Source of the DNA: Parasedimentitalea huanghaiensis
Lineage (GTDB): Bacteria; Pseudomonadota; Alphaproteobacteria; Rhodobacterales; Rhodobacteraceae
Assembly (NCBI RefSeq): GCF_009753675.1
Contig: NZ_WQLV01000004.1
Span: forward strand, 124,001 to 188,000
Direction: 5' to 3'
DNA length: 64,000 nucleotides
This document shows, piece after piece, positions 44,398-53,674 of the stretch (positions within the stretch are counted from its first letter, which is position 1; each line of letters starts with the position of its first letter). The notes under the pieces are model-generated. The model was not told where the DNA came from, ran no database searches, and saw nothing but the letters and a program-made list of their open reading frames with translations. The position numbers and the translations under genes were made by a program.

Positions 44398-44430
44398 AAA
44401 GCCCGGCTGTTTGCCGGGCTTTGGTGTTTT
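44398..44430. terminator. Bidirectional terminator
   Basis: A perfect 10-bp stem, AAAGCCCGGC (44398-44407) and GCCGGGCTTT (44413-44422), has a five-base loop and is followed by GGTGTTTTT on the plus strand. It is preceded by an A-run that gives T's on the minus strand. It serves both the lipoprotein gene and alkD. Confidence 0.85.
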
Positions 44431-44438
44431 TGGACCAA

Positions 44439-45125
44439 TTACGGCTTTAAGTACTTAGCCGATTCTTTGCGAGCAAAGGGCTTCATATGTTCACCATGCT
44501 GTTCGAGAAAATCCCGCACGCGCTGCTCATCATGTTTGGACAACTCGCGCAGCCACCAGGCGATGGATTTCTGGATGAACTGTTTCTGGACAGGTGCATA
44601 GCTGGCCGCCCAGCCAAGAATACGATCCCTGCTTGCCAGCTCATCGGGTTTTGGGTGGTTCTGCTTGGTCCAGGGAAGGGTGGCGACCAATGCCGCGCGC
44701 CGTGTCCACAGACTTTCAGATGTGGTCCAGACTTCGACCTGGTCTAGCCGGGACGGATCCGCCACCAGACGCTTTTGGATCGCGGCACAGGCATGATCTG
44801 CCAGTGCCCAGCTGTCGAAATCCGGCACCCAGCTTTGGAGCAGTTGCCAGACGGCGTCGTCCGGGCGGATACGGGCCTGGGTTAGCATCTTGGTCGCGGC
44901 CAGCCGAGCTTCGTATATGTCGGTCTGCCAAAGGCCTGCAGCCACTTCAACACGCTGATCAACACTCATGTCCTGACGCCACTGCTTGGTCAGGTCATTG
45001 ACCTGAGGATTGGTCAGTCCAAGGTATTCGCGTTTGACCTTGTGATAGCTGGCCATACCAGTTGCGCGCTCTGCATTCTTGAGCTCGCGCAACTGTTCTA
45101 GATATGGAAGGTACATTTCGCTCAT
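44439..45125 (-). CDS. DNA alkylation repair protein, AlkD family
   Basis: 228 residues, all helical, built of HEAT-like repeats in the manner of the AlkC/AlkD DNA glycosylases that remove N3- and N7-alkylated purines. Recognisable segments are YHKVKREYLGLTNPQVNDL, FDSWALADHACAAI and LWTRRAALVATLPWTKQNHP, containing the aromatic and Asp residues of the family. Length is normal for AlkD (about 230). Its ATG overlaps the glmS stop by four bases, so it is the third gene of a glmU, glmS, alkD unit. Confidence 0.85.
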   Translation of the reverse strand: MSEMYLPYLEQLRELKNAERATGMASYHKVKREYLGLTNPQVNDLTKQWRQDMSVDQRVEVAAGLWQTDIYEARLAATKMLTQARIRPDDAVWQLLQSWVPDFDSWALADHACAAIQKRLVADPSRLDQVEVWTTSESLWTRRAALVATLPWTKQNHPKPDELASRDRILGWAASYAPVQKQFIQKSIAWWLRELSKHDEQRVRDFLEQHGEHMKPFARKESAKYLKP

Positions 45126-46930
45126 TCTACTGTCACCGATTTGGCCAAATTGCGGGGTTGATCTACATCGGTGCCTTTGGCAATCGCAGTGTAGTAGGCA
45201 ATTTGTTGCGCTGGAATGGCATATAAGATCGGCGCCAGTGCATCAGGGACTTGTGGCATGACAATAACCTCTGAGGTGCCTTCGCCTGCAATTCTGGCGC
45301 CTTCCGCATCAGTGACAAGAACAACACGGCCACCACGGGCCATAACCTCTTGCATATTGGATATCGTCTTATCGAATAGCGCATCACGGGGCGCCATCAC
45401 GATCACTGGAACAGTGTCATCAATCAATGCGATGGGGCCGTGTTTCAGTTCACCGCTCGCATAGCCTTCGGCGTGGATATAGCTGAGCTCTTTCAGTTTC
45501 AACGCGCCTTCCATCGCCAGCGGATAAAGTTGGCCGCGGCCAAGGAATATGATGTCTTTTGCAGCCGAAAGTTCACGGCAGGTTGCTGTGATCTGATTTT
45601 CAAGAGTAAGGGCCTGGTTGATCAGCCCTGGGATGGCACGCAGGTCAGCGGGCAAACTCTCAGGAAGTGCAATACCACGCTGTTGGGCGGCACGCAGGGC
45701 CATGATCAACAGGATTACCAATTGGCAGGTGAAGGCCTTAGTCGAAGCAACTGAGATTTCGGGGCCAGCGTATAAGGGAAGGACGACGTCGCTTTCGCGC
45801 GCAATCGAACTTTCAGAGACATTTACCATCCCAACGATCTGGTTGGCTTTGCCGTTCATGTACCGCAGGGCAGCCAGGGTATCTGCGGTTTCGCCGGATT
45901 GGCTGACGAATAGTCCAAGGGTGCGATCTGATACCGGAGGTTCACGGTAGCGGAACTCCGAGGCGACATCGACCTCGACCGGCATTTTGGCGATTTGTTC
46001 AAACCAATACTTCCCAACCATACAAGCGTAATAGCCGGTACCACAGGCGACCATGGTCAGGCGGTCGACCTTAGTGAAGTCCAGCTCGTCAGGTAGGGTT
46101 ATCTCATCAATCTCAGACAGATATGCGTGCAGGGTACGGTCAATGGCCAAAGGTTGTTCGGCGATTTCCTTGGCCATGAAGTGCTTGTGGCCGTCTTTGT
46201 CGACACGGGTTGCGTCCAGTTGAATGCGGCGTTGTTCGCGGCTGGTCTGGTTTCCCTCGGCGTCCCAAATTTTCAGGCTGGTCCGAGTCAGGATCGCAAA
46301 ATCACCTTCTTCCAAATAGGTGATCTGGTCGGTGAGCGGGGCCAAGGCAAAGGCATCCGACCCCACATACATTTCATTGTCTCCATGACCTATCGCTAGC
46401 GGAGACCCCTTGCGGGCGCCAATCATCAAGTCTTGTTCGCCATGAAAGAGAAATGCGAGTGCAAAGGCACCCTCCAGCCGTTCAACCGTTTTGCGTGCAG
46501 ACTCGGCTGAGGAATGGCCCTGGTTCTTGTAGTGTTGACACAATAGCGCAACGGTTTCTGTGTCGGTTTCGGTTTCAAAGGAAATACCGTGCGTGGCCAG
46601 TTCCTCGCGCAGGTCTTTGAAATTCTCGATGATGCCATTGTGTACAACAGCAACTGTTCCAGACGAATGAGGATGGGCGTTGCTGACCGTTGGCGCCCCG
46701 TGGGTTGCCCAGCGGGTGTGTCCGATGCCAGATTTGCCGGCCAGCGGCTGATGCACCAGCAAGTCACTTAAATTGACAAGCTTGCCAACGGCGCGGCGGC
46801 GATCCAGCGCACCGTCGTTGACGGTTGCAATACCAGCGCTGTCATAGCCTCGATATTCCAGCCGCTTCAGCGCCTCCACCAGAATGGGAGCAACCTCGTG
46901 ACTGCCCAGAACCCCTACAATTCCACACAT
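45122..46930 (-). CDS. glmS: Glutamine-fructose-6-phosphate aminotransferase (isomerizing)
   Basis: 602 residues. The N-terminal glutaminase starts MCGIVGVLGSHEV with Cys2 as nucleophile and continues with GIGHTRWATHG. Two SIS sugar-isomerase domains follow (SQSGETADTLAALRY in the first, KELSYIHAEGYASGELKHGP in the second), ending DQPRNLAKSVTVE as usual. It makes glucosamine-6-phosphate for peptidoglycan and LPS. Its start codon overlaps the glmU stop by one base (TGATG). No glmS ribozyme is expected or seen in this lineage. Confidence 0.97.
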   Translation of the reverse strand: MCGIVGVLGSHEVAPILVEALKRLEYRGYDSAGIATVNDGALDRRRAVGKLVNLSDLLVHQPLAGKSGIGHTRWATHGAPTVSNAHPHSSGTVAVVHNGIIENFKDLREELATHGISFETETDTETVALLCQHYKNQGHSSAESARKTVERLEGAFALAFLFHGEQDLMIGARKGSPLAIGHGDNEMYVGSDAFALAPLTDQITYLEEGDFAILTRTSLKIWDAEGNQTSREQRRIQLDATRVDKDGHKHFMAKEIAEQPLAIDRTLHAYLSEIDEITLPDELDFTKVDRLTMVACGTGYYACMVGKYWFEQIAKMPVEVDVASEFRYREPPVSDRTLGLFVSQSGETADTLAALRYMNGKANQIVGMVNVSESSIARESDVVLPLYAGPEISVASTKAFTCQLVILLIMALRAAQQRGIALPESLPADLRAIPGLINQALTLENQITATCRELSAAKDIIFLGRGQLYPLAMEGALKLKELSYIHAEGYASGELKHGPIALIDDTVPVIVMAPRDALFDKTISNMQEVMARGGRVVLVTDAEGARIAGEGTSEVIVMPQVPDALAPILYAIPAQQIAYYTAIAKGTDVDQPRNLAKSVTVE

Positions 46931-48285
46931 CAGCTTGCGTCCTCGCCACGTTTTTTCTTTTTGGCACGCAGCAAATCCATCAATTTGCGCGCGCGGCCAG
47001 GTTTGCTTACCTGAGGGGCGCGGGCGATTGCCAGAGCGCCGTCTTCAACATCTTTGGTGATCACGGCGCCTGATGCGGTCATGGCGTCATCCCCAACTTT
47101 GACTGGCGCTACCAGCAGGGTGTTGGAGCCAATAAAGGCGTTAGCCCCAATTTCGGTATGGTGTTTCATAACGCCGTCGTAGTTGCAAGTGATCGTACCT
47201 GCTCCGATATTGGTTTTCTTGCCAACAGAAGCATCACCGACATAGGTCAGGTGATTGACTTTGGCCCCCTCTGCGATCTCGGCATTTTTGATCTCAACGA
47301 AGTTGCCGACATGAGTGTTTTCGGCAAGTTCCGCACCAGGGCGCAAGCGGGCGTAGGGGCCAACTTTGGCGCCGCGGCTGACATGACAGCCTTCCAGATG
47401 CGAAAAGGCCCGGATCAGCGCGCCGCTTTCCACCGTTACACCGGGACCAAATACGACGTTGGGTTCAATCACCGTATCGCGACCTATTATGGTGTCCAGT
47501 GACAGATAGACGGTTTCAGGGGCCATCAGTGTGACGCCAAGCTCCAGCAATTCGGCCCGTGCACGAGATTGGAACACTGCGTCAGCCCGGGCAAGATCTG
47601 CACGAGAATTCACCCCCAGAGTTTCGGATTCGTCGCAGGCCACTGCTGTCACTCTGCGCCCCTCGGCGCGGGCCAGTTCAACAACATCGGTCAGATAGTA
47701 TTCAGACGAAGCATTGGCATTGCCGACTTTGGAGATCAGATCAAAGAGCAGTTTTGCGTCACAGGCCAAAAGCCCTGAGTTGCAGAATGTGATTTCGCGC
47801 TCTTCATCACTGGCGTCTTTGAATTCGACAATTCGTTCTAGACTGTCTCCATCCATTAGCAGGCGCCCATAGCGCGCGGGATCGGCGGCCTCAAAGCCGA
47901 GAATGACCAAGTCAGCGCTAGTGCGGGCTGCGATCATACGCTCGATGGTATCAGCTTGCAGGAAAGGTGTGTCGCCATACAAGACAACCACATCTCCGTC
48001 ATAGTCCTTTAACACCGCGCGCGCCTGATCCACAGCATGGGCCGTGCCCAGCTGCTCTGTTTGTAAAACTACGGTTGCCTGTTCGTCGATATCTTCCACG
48101 GCGCTGCGCACAGCCTCCGCCTCGTGGCCCGCAACAACAATTGTGTGGTCAGGCTCCAGTGCGCGGCCTGTCATCATGGTATGTGCCAGCATTGGTGCTT
48201 GGGCTATGGGGTGCAGGACCTTCGGCAGGTCCGAGCTCATCCGTGTGCCTTTGCCTGCGGCGAGGATGATCAGGGCGGTGCTCAT
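46930..48285 (-). CDS. glmU: Bifunctional UDP-N-acetylglucosamine pyrophosphorylase / glucosamine-1-phosphate N-acetyltransferase
   Basis: 451 residues. The N-terminal uridyltransferase has LIILAAGKGTRMSSDLPK and VVLYGDTPFLQ. The C-terminal left-handed beta-helix acetyltransferase shows repeated hexapeptides, including NIGAGTITCNYDG and AFIGSNTLLVAPVKVG. It supplies UDP-GlcNAc and follows GlmS in the pathway. The ATG at 48285 is preferred over a longer frame 20 codons upstream. glmU, glmS and alkD overlap in series, and the promoter must lie in the 130-base gap to divergent gph. Confidence 0.97.
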   Translation of the reverse strand: MSTALIILAAGKGTRMSSDLPKVLHPIAQAPMLAHTMMTGRALEPDHTIVVAGHEAEAVRSAVEDIDEQATVVLQTEQLGTAHAVDQARAVLKDYDGDVVVLYGDTPFLQADTIERMIAARTSADLVILGFEAADPARYGRLLMDGDSLERIVEFKDASDEEREITFCNSGLLACDAKLLFDLISKVGNANASSEYYLTDVVELARAEGRRVTAVACDESETLGVNSRADLARADAVFQSRARAELLELGVTLMAPETVYLSLDTIIGRDTVIEPNVVFGPGVTVESGALIRAFSHLEGCHVSRGAKVGPYARLRPGAELAENTHVGNFVEIKNAEIAEGAKVNHLTYVGDASVGKKTNIGAGTITCNYDGVMKHHTEIGANAFIGSNTLLVAPVKVGDDAMTASGAVITKDVEDGALAIARAPQVSKPGRARKLMDLLRAKKKKRGEDAS

Positions 48286-48415
48286 ATGGCTTTTCTCTTT
48301 GTTTTCTTGTTTAACCCGTTTTATCCGCTGTAGAGCGCGGTGCAAGCCATCAGCGCATCAAACAAGATTGCGGGTTGCAATATCATATGGCGAAATTACG
48401 CCGAAAGGGGCGAGA

Positions 48416-49078
48416 ATGCGAACAGTGATTTTTGATCTGGACGGAACATTGGCTGATACCTCTGGCGATTTGCTGGCGGCAGCGAACTGTTGTTTTCGCC
48501 AGATGGGGCTCGGGGATGTGTTGGAACATCCTAAAGACGCAGGTCTCGCACTGCGTGGTGCCCGAATGATGCTGAGTGAAGGTTTGAAACGTGTCGAGCA
48601 ATACGACGCGGCAGTTGTTGAAGAGTACTTTCCTGTATTTATAGATGTTTATCGGCAGTCCATAGACCTGCATACAGTGTTGTATCCAGGAGCGATGGTT
48701 GCAGTGAAAGCGCTTAAGGATGCTGGTTATGGTGTTGGAATCTGCACAAATAAACCCGAAGATCTAGCGGATCAGTTGTTACGTTGCCTAGGTGTGCGCG
48801 ATGATTTTGATTCACTTATCGGCGCTGATACACTTGCGGTACGCAAACCAGATCCGGAACCGCTACGCGAGGCAGCGCGTCGGGCCGGTGGGGATCCGGC
48901 AAAGACCATTCTAATTGGTGATACTGATACTGACCGCAATACGTCAGCCGCCGCCGGTGTCCCGTCGATCCTGGTCACCTTTGGCCCGTCGGGGCAGAAT
49001 ATGTCGGCATTGAATCCAGAAGGATTGTTACACGATTTTGAAGACCTGCCTGAGATGGTCTCACGACTGATTGGCTAA
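48416..49078 (+). CDS. gph: Phosphoglycolate phosphatase-type HAD hydrolase
   Basis: 220 residues of the HAD superfamily. Motif I is TVIFDLDGTLADT with the nucleophile Asp, motif II is the Thr in GICTNKPE, and motif III/IV is the acidic LIGDTDTDRNTSAAAG. Length and order match Gph-type phosphatases that clear 2-phosphoglycolate, but many HAD enzymes share these motifs, so the symbol is provisional. The ATG at 48416 is chosen; a long frame upstream is antisense to glmU and not real. Confidence 0.85.
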   Translation: MRTVIFDLDGTLADTSGDLLAAANCCFRQMGLGDVLEHPKDAGLALRGARMMLSEGLKRVEQYDAAVVEEYFPVFIDVYRQSIDLHTVLYPGAMVAVKALKDAGYGVGICTNKPEDLADQLLRCLGVRDDFDSLIGADTLAVRKPDPEPLREAARRAGGDPAKTILIGDTDTDRNTSAAAGVPSILVTFGPSGQNMSALNPEGLLHDFEDLPEMVSRLIG

Positions 49079-49156
49079 CAACGATAGAGCAAGCGGGGAG
49101 AGATTTGCGTCCGTCGCACAATTTTGGTCCGCCTACTTCAGTGCAGGGAAAACAAG

Positions 49157-50380
49157 ATGAACGAGAAATTTTCGGGTAGTTTCACCCAGCAGGAACCACT
49201 TTCTGATGCCGCCATCGCCGCCGCTCTGGAGGTGATGCAGCATGGGCGTTTGCATCGCTACAATGTCGTCGAAGGCGAGTTGGGCCAAGCGGCGTTGCTA
49301 GAGCAGGAGTTTGCGGCACAAATGGGCGCAAGATATTGCCTGTCTGTTGCTTCGGGTGGCTATGCTCTTGCCACAGCATTACGGGCTGTTGGGGTGGAGC
49401 ACGGTGATTTGGTTCTGACCAATGCCTTTACGCTGGCACCAGTGCCAGGTGCAATTGCATCTGTTGGTGCTGTACCCGTCTTCGTCGATGTAACCGAAAA
49501 CCTGGTGATTGATCTTGATGACCTTGCCTCCAAGGTTGGACAGGCAAAGGTGCTGATGCTGTCGCATATGCGAGGCCATCTATGTGATATGGACCGCTTA
49601 ATGCAGATCTGTAATGATGCTGGTGTCACAGTCATCGAGGACTGTGCCCACACCATGGGAGCGACCTGGAACGGGGTAGCATCGGGGCGACATGGTGCGA
49701 TTGGTTGCTATTCCTGCCAGACCTATAAACATGTGAATTCCGGCGAAGGCGGGCTGTTGGTTACTGATGACGAGGACGTCGCTGCCCGCGCCATCATGCT
49801 GTCTGGCTCATACATGTTGTTCGAACGACACCTGGCCGCGCCGGATCGTACGGTGTTCGACCGCATCAAATACGACACTCCTAATATCTCGGGGCGAATG
49901 GACAATCTTCGCGCTGCTATCCTGCGGCCGCAGCTCCGCGATCTGGATGCCCAGGTGGCGCGTTGGAACGAACGGTATCGTTGTATCGAGGATGGGTTGC
50001 GTGAAACACCCGGCTTACAGCTGACTGAACGGCCTGCTGCGGAAACATATGTTGGTTCCTCAATCCAGTTCCTGTTGCTTGATTGGGCCTCTGATAAAGT
50101 ACAAGAGGTTATACGGCGCTGTGCAGATCGCGGTGTCGAACTGAAATGGTTTGGCGCTCCGGAACCAGCGGCTTTCACCTCGCGCTATGACAATTGGCGC
50201 TATGCGCCAGTGCATAGCCTGCCTCAAAGTGATCGTATTCTGGCTGGTATTGTTGATATGCGTGTGCCTTTGACGTTCAGTTTAGACGATTGCGCCCAGA
50301 TCGCCCGAATTATTCGCGCTGAAGTTGGAGCGGTGTTTCAGCAGGAAAGGGCTTTGCCGAGTCAGGCCCGGCAAAGATAG
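49157..50380 (+). CDS. DegT/DnrJ/EryC1/StrS aminotransferase-like protein
   Basis: 407 residues of the PLP sugar aminotransferase family. The internal aldimine Lys is in CYSCQTYKHVNSGEGG, matching the usual SxxxxKxxxxGEGG; TVIEDCAHTMGATW supplies the PLP-pairing Asp. Members transfer amino groups to keto sugars for surface glycans, or act on non-sugar substrates. No glycan cluster surrounds it, so the substrate is open. ATG at 49157 follows a weak site. An 8-bp hairpin, CTTTGCCG/CGGCAAAG (50352-50376), covers its last codons and may help end transcription. Convergent with the HD-domain gene. Confidence 0.86.
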   Translation: MNEKFSGSFTQQEPLSDAAIAAALEVMQHGRLHRYNVVEGELGQAALLEQEFAAQMGARYCLSVASGGYALATALRAVGVEHGDLVLTNAFTLAPVPGAIASVGAVPVFVDVTENLVIDLDDLASKVGQAKVLMLSHMRGHLCDMDRLMQICNDAGVTVIEDCAHTMGATWNGVASGRHGAIGCYSCQTYKHVNSGEGGLLVTDDEDVAARAIMLSGSYMLFERHLAAPDRTVFDRIKYDTPNISGRMDNLRAAILRPQLRDLDAQVARWNERYRCIEDGLRETPGLQLTERPAAETYVGSSIQFLLLDWASDKVQEVIRRCADRGVELKWFGAPEPAAFTSRYDNWRYAPVHSLPQSDRILAGIVDMRVPLTFSLDDCAQIARIIRAEVGAVFQQERALPSQARQR

Positions 50381-50389
50381 GACCTAAAG

Positions 50390-51145
50390 TCACTTGTCCA
50401 ATGGGTTTGCAAGCGCGAGCTTTTTGAAGCCAAGATTGCCCAAAAGGCCTGCGCGGCTGTGCGGATGATGCTCGGCGCTGATCGTTTCTACAATATCTGC
50501 AGTAAAATTTCCCCGTGGGAACTGGCTCAGAACACTGTGAACGGTACTTCGCGACAGCAGGTGCAGATTGCGACCGGTGACATCAAGGTGGGCTCCCAGA
50601 GACAGCAGATGCGCCTCCGCTCCAAAACGGCTTGCGGGGATGTCCAGATTTAGATGCAGGGAAATCGCATCAAACACACTGGTGCGGCGCGAGACATCCC
50701 AGTTTTGCTCTTGCAAAAACAGATCGGCAAGTCGCGCGCCATTTACGGCGAAACAGCATGACTTGGCTTTTGGTAGCTCAGCTTCAGCAAGGCCCAGATC
50801 ATGCAGCAGCGCCGAAACATATAGAAGCTCGGGGTCGGGACGCAGCCCCTTGCTACGCGCAAGGATCATGCCCCAATAGTAGGTGCGATGGCTGTGCAAA
50901 TTCAGACTGCGATTAAGGGTCTCGCTTACTTTGTCTTCGGCTGCCTTGCTGGTGGCGCTGTCTGGAACCATTATATCCGATAGGTCGATATCTACGGCAG
51001 CAGGTCCTTTGTTCAATCGGAACTTTCTCGCGATTTCACCCAGCTGGGTTCCCGCCAGCTGGCGCAGCATGGTTATCCGGTCACGTCTGCGCATAATGCC
51101 GTTTGTTGTCTGCGCCCAGGCCTTCGCGCCAAAATGATAGGTCAT
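50390..51145 (-). CDS. HD domain protein
   Basis: 251 residues. The HD metal site is seen as the first His in LHSHRTYYWGMIL (about residue 92) and the His-Asp in LLYVSALLHDLGLAEAEL (about residue 122), as in cyanamide-hydratase-like and other small HD phosphohydrolases. Later His (SLHLNLDIP, AEHHPHS) may add ligands. Substrate unknown. Its ATG overlaps the stop of the upstream TetR gene (ATGA), so both come from one TetR-controlled transcript. Confidence 0.85.
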   Translation of the reverse strand: MTYHFGAKAWAQTTNGIMRRRDRITMLRQLAGTQLGEIARKFRLNKGPAAVDIDLSDIMVPDSATSKAAEDKVSETLNRSLNLHSHRTYYWGMILARSKGLRPDPELLYVSALLHDLGLAEAELPKAKSCCFAVNGARLADLFLQEQNWDVSRRTSVFDAISLHLNLDIPASRFGAEAHLLSLGAHLDVTGRNLHLLSRSTVHSVLSQFPRGNFTADIVETISAEHHPHSRAGLLGNLGFKKLALANPLDK

Positions 51146-51738
51146 AAATAACCTGCCTTTTCCTGTTCGTTGCGTTTGTTTTGGAAAATGTCACGGATCA
51201 AAGATGCATCGCCAAGCACATGCCCCACCGCAAATGCGCCCTGCATGGCAGCGAAAAGAGAGGCCGCAGCGGTCTGTGCCGCGGATTCATTTAAACCAAG
51301 AGCACCATATTGCTTTGCCAGCCAGTCAATTGTGTGCCGCATGACCCGCTGTCGTGTTGGCTGGGCATCCGCGGGCCGAGAGGCGTCACAGGCCATGTCC
51401 TCGGCCAGCGCCAAGACAGGGCAACCCAGTTCTGCCCGGTTGTCTGCCAATTGAGCGGCTCCATCCCAGAACAGCCGTAGCCGTTGGCGCGGGTCATTTG
51501 TTTGGCTTTCGATCATTGCAAGCTGTTCTGCGTAGGTTTCGTGGTGCTTTTCCATAACCGCATCTGCCAAGTCTGCTTTGGTCCGAAAGTGATAAAAAAT
51601 GCCACCTACCGGTACATTTGCATGCGTCGCAACATCCGCCAAACTCGCACCGCCATATCCCAGGGTATGGAACAACTCGGTTCCGGCAGTCACCAGTTTC
51701 GATCTTTTCTCGCTTGCACGTTTCTGTTTCGCTTGCAT
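51142..51738 (-). CDS. TetR/AcrR family transcriptional regulator
   Basis: 198 residues. The N-terminal HTH is KLVTAGTELFHTLGYGGASLADVATHANVPVGGIFYHFRTKADLADAVM (residues about 14-62, written as its separate helices), followed by a helical effector domain of the QacR/YxaF type with a C-terminal pair ending AMQGAFAVGHVLG. A palindromic site lies 37 bases upstream. It is in one transcript with the HD gene and is divergent from ivd, so it may control either side; the palindrome lies nearer its own start. Confidence 0.88.
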   Translation of the reverse strand: MQAKQKRASEKRSKLVTAGTELFHTLGYGGASLADVATHANVPVGGIFYHFRTKADLADAVMEKHHETYAEQLAMIESQTNDPRQRLRLFWDGAAQLADNRAELGCPVLALAEDMACDASRPADAQPTRQRVMRHTIDWLAKQYGALGLNESAAQTAAASLFAAMQGAFAVGHVLGDASLIRDIFQNKRNEQEKAGYL

Positions 51739-51774
51739 GGTCGCCCCCTTTTTCGCTGAGATACCGGCCTAAAT

Positions 51775-51794
51775 TAAGTGAGTCAACTGACTTA
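51775..51794. promoter_or_regulatory. Probable TetR operator
   Basis: TAAGTGAGTCAACTGACTTA (51775-51794) is an imperfect palindrome in which 16 of 20 positions match their reverse complement, with arms TAAGTnAGT/ACTnACTTA. It lies 37 bases upstream of the TetR gene start. This size and symmetry are usual for TetR-family sites. Confidence 0.6.
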
Positions 51795-51824
51795 GTAAAT
51801 TTGGAAATTCAACCCAAAGTATGC

Positions 51825-51867
51825 TTGACGTAAGGGGGATGGGTGCGATTAAATGAACGTGTGTTCA
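51825..51867 (+). promoter_or_regulatory. Promoter and operator of the ivd operon
   Basis: TTGACG (51825-51830), an 18-bp spacer and TTAAAT (51849-51854) form a fair sigma-70 promoter. Overlapping the expected transcription start is TGAACGTGTGTTCA (51854-51867), with perfect TGAAC/GTTCA arms. A repressor there would block initiation. The ivd start follows at 51902. Confidence 0.5.
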
Positions 51868-51901
51868 AATAAGTTCTAATTGAGTCGAGGGGACGTGCCG
51901 C

Positions 51902-53065
51902 ATGTTCAACGCCAGTATGCAATTCGATCTAGGGGAAGACGTGAATGCGCTGCGCGACATGGTGCATCGCTGGGCGCAAGATCGGGTCAGGCCGATGGCG
52001 CAACAAGTTGACCAAACGAACGCGTTTCCTGCCGAGCTGTGGCAAGAAATGGGAGAATTGGGCCTGTTGGGGGTTACTGTCCCGGAGGAATTTGGTGGGG
52101 CCGGTATGTCTTACTTGGCTCACACGGTCGCTGTCGAAGAAATTGCCCGCGCCAGTGCGTCTGTGGCGCTGTCTTACGGCGCCCACTCCAACCTTTGCGT
52201 CAATCAGATCAAATTGAACGGCACTGATGAGCAGCGGACAAAGTACCTGCCACGTCTGGTCAGTGGTGAGCATGTCGGTGCATTGGCGATGTCCGAATCT
52301 GGAGCCGGGTCTGACGTGGTTTCAATGTCACTGCGAGCGGAGAAGCGAAATGACCATTACCGGCTGAATGGCAACAAATACTGGATCACCAATGGTCCGG
52401 ATGCGGATACTCTTGTGGTCTACGCAAAAACCGACCCCGAAGCCGGGTCGAGAGGTATCACCGCATTCATCGTTGAAAAAGAGATGAAGGGTTTCTCGAC
52501 GTCGCCGCATTTCGACAAACTTGGCATGCGTGGATCAAACACGGCCGAGCTGATTTTCGATGATGTCGAAGTGCCGTTTGAAAACGTCCTGGGAGAGGAG
52601 GGGCGCGGCGTCGCTGTTCTCATGTCTGGGCTGGACTACGAACGGGTGGTGTTGGCTGGCATTGGGACCGGGATCATGGCCTCTTGCATGGATGAAATGA
52701 TGCCTTACCTGGCTGAGCGTAAGCAATTTGGTAAGCCAATTGGTTCTTTTCAGCTGATGCAAGGCAAGATTGCTGACATGTATACAGCGATGAATTCAGC
52801 GCGTGCCTATGTTTATGAAGTAGCCAAGGCTTGTGATCGGGGTACCGTGACCCGGCAGGACGCAGCCGCCTGCTGCCTATATGCGTCAGAGCAGGCAATG
52901 GTGCAGGCGCATCAGGCGGTGCAAGCGCTGGGTGGAGCTGGGTATCTGTCTGACAACCCGGTGGGGCGCATTTTCCGGGATGCAAAACTGATGGAGATCG
53001 GCGCAGGCACATCAGAAATTCGTCGCATGTTAATCGGTCGCGAACTGATGGGGAAAATGGGATGA
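51902..53065 (+). CDS. ivd: Isovaleryl-CoA dehydrogenase
   Basis: 387-residue acyl-CoA dehydrogenase. FAD and substrate blocks are present: [29 protein letters not shown] and [14 protein letters not shown]. The catalytic base favours the isovaleryl enzyme: [11 protein letters not shown] carries the Glu at the place of human IVD Glu254, while the medium-chain position near the C-terminus reads GAGTSEIRR with Ala where MCAD has Glu. The following genes complete leucine breakdown, which supports the call. Its stop overlaps the next gene by four bases. Confidence 0.95.
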   Translation: MFNASMQFDLGEDVNALRDMVHRWAQDRVRPMAQQVDQTNAFPAELWQEMGELGLLGVTVPEEFGGAGMSYLAHTVAVEEIARASASVALSYGAHSNLCVNQIKLNGTDEQRTKYLPRLVSGEHVGALAMSESGAGSDVVSMSLRAEKRNDHYRLNGNKYWITNGPDADTLVVYAKTDPEAGSRGITAFIVEKEMKGFSTSPHFDKLGMRGSNTAELIFDDVEVPFENVLGEEGRGVAVLMSGLDYERVVLAGIGTGIMASCMDEMMPYLAERKQFGKPIGSFQLMQGKIADMYTAMNSARAYVYEVAKACDRGTVTRQDAAACCLYASEQAMVQAHQAVQALGGAGYLSDNPVGRIFRDAKLMEIGAGTSEIRRMLIGRELMGKMG

Positions 53066-53565
53066 AGATTGGTGTGACGCTCGCAGCACTGGTGTTAGGT
53101 GCAACCACTGCATCAGCACAGGACCTGAAATACTCCAACGCGGCCTCTGACAGCTGTGTGGCGCAGTCTGGTAGCTATGACGCCCAAAAAACCTGTATTG
53201 GTTTATCAGCCAGTGCCTGTATGGATGCCACCCCAGACGGATCGACCACGATAGGCATGATGCGGTGTTTGGATGGCGAACGCGACTATTGGGATACCCG
53301 GCTTAACCAAGTTTACAAGCGGGTCCGTGGTGACGCCAAAGCGCAGGATGCAGAGCTGGCCGAAATTGGTTCTTCCGCTCCTAAAACGGCTCCGGCATTG
53401 CGCGATATGCAGCGTGCCTGGATTGCCTACCGGGATGCCACATGTGATTTTGAACAGTCTCAATGGGGAGGCGGCAGCGGCGGCGGCCCGGCAGTCTTGT
53501 CTTGCCTGCTTCAAATGACGGGTGAACAGGCAATCTATTTGGAGCACTCTGGCTTGGGTGGCTAA
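53062..53565 (+). CDS. Secreted DUF1311/LprI-like protein
   Basis: 167 residues with a Sec signal ([19 protein letters not shown]) and a Cys-rich mature part. The region [21 protein letters not shown] matches the DUF1311 (lysozyme inhibitor LprI N-terminal) family, whose members sit in the periplasm. Six Cys in the mature chain probably form disulfides. It overlaps ivd by four bases and so is translated from the leucine operon mRNA, for no reason known from the family. Confidence 0.83.
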   Translation: MKIGVTLAALVLGATTASAQDLKYSNAASDSCVAQSGSYDAQKTCIGLSASACMDATPDGSTTIGMMRCLDGERDYWDTRLNQVYKRVRGDAKAQDAELAEIGSSAPKTAPALRDMQRAWIAYRDATCDFEQSQWGGGSGGGPAVLSCLLQMTGEQAIYLEHSGLGG

Positions 53566-53674
53566 CGGAACAAAGCTTTCGAACAACGGACCTGCGAGAC
53601 CGAGGGAAGGTCCGCTGGCTCAGTGAGTGGATGGTCCGCCCATATCGGTCGGCCATCCGTATTGGATCAAAGGA

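Noticed and set aside
45122-46930. Possible glmS ribozyme upstream of glmS
   Set aside because: glmS follows glmU with a one-base overlap, leaving no leader; the ribozyme is known from Gram-positive lineages.
40514-51738. Possible surface polysaccharide island (GT4, waaA, DegT aminotransferase)
   Set aside because: The genes are separated by housekeeping genes, and there are no further glycan transport or polymerase genes, so no island is supported.
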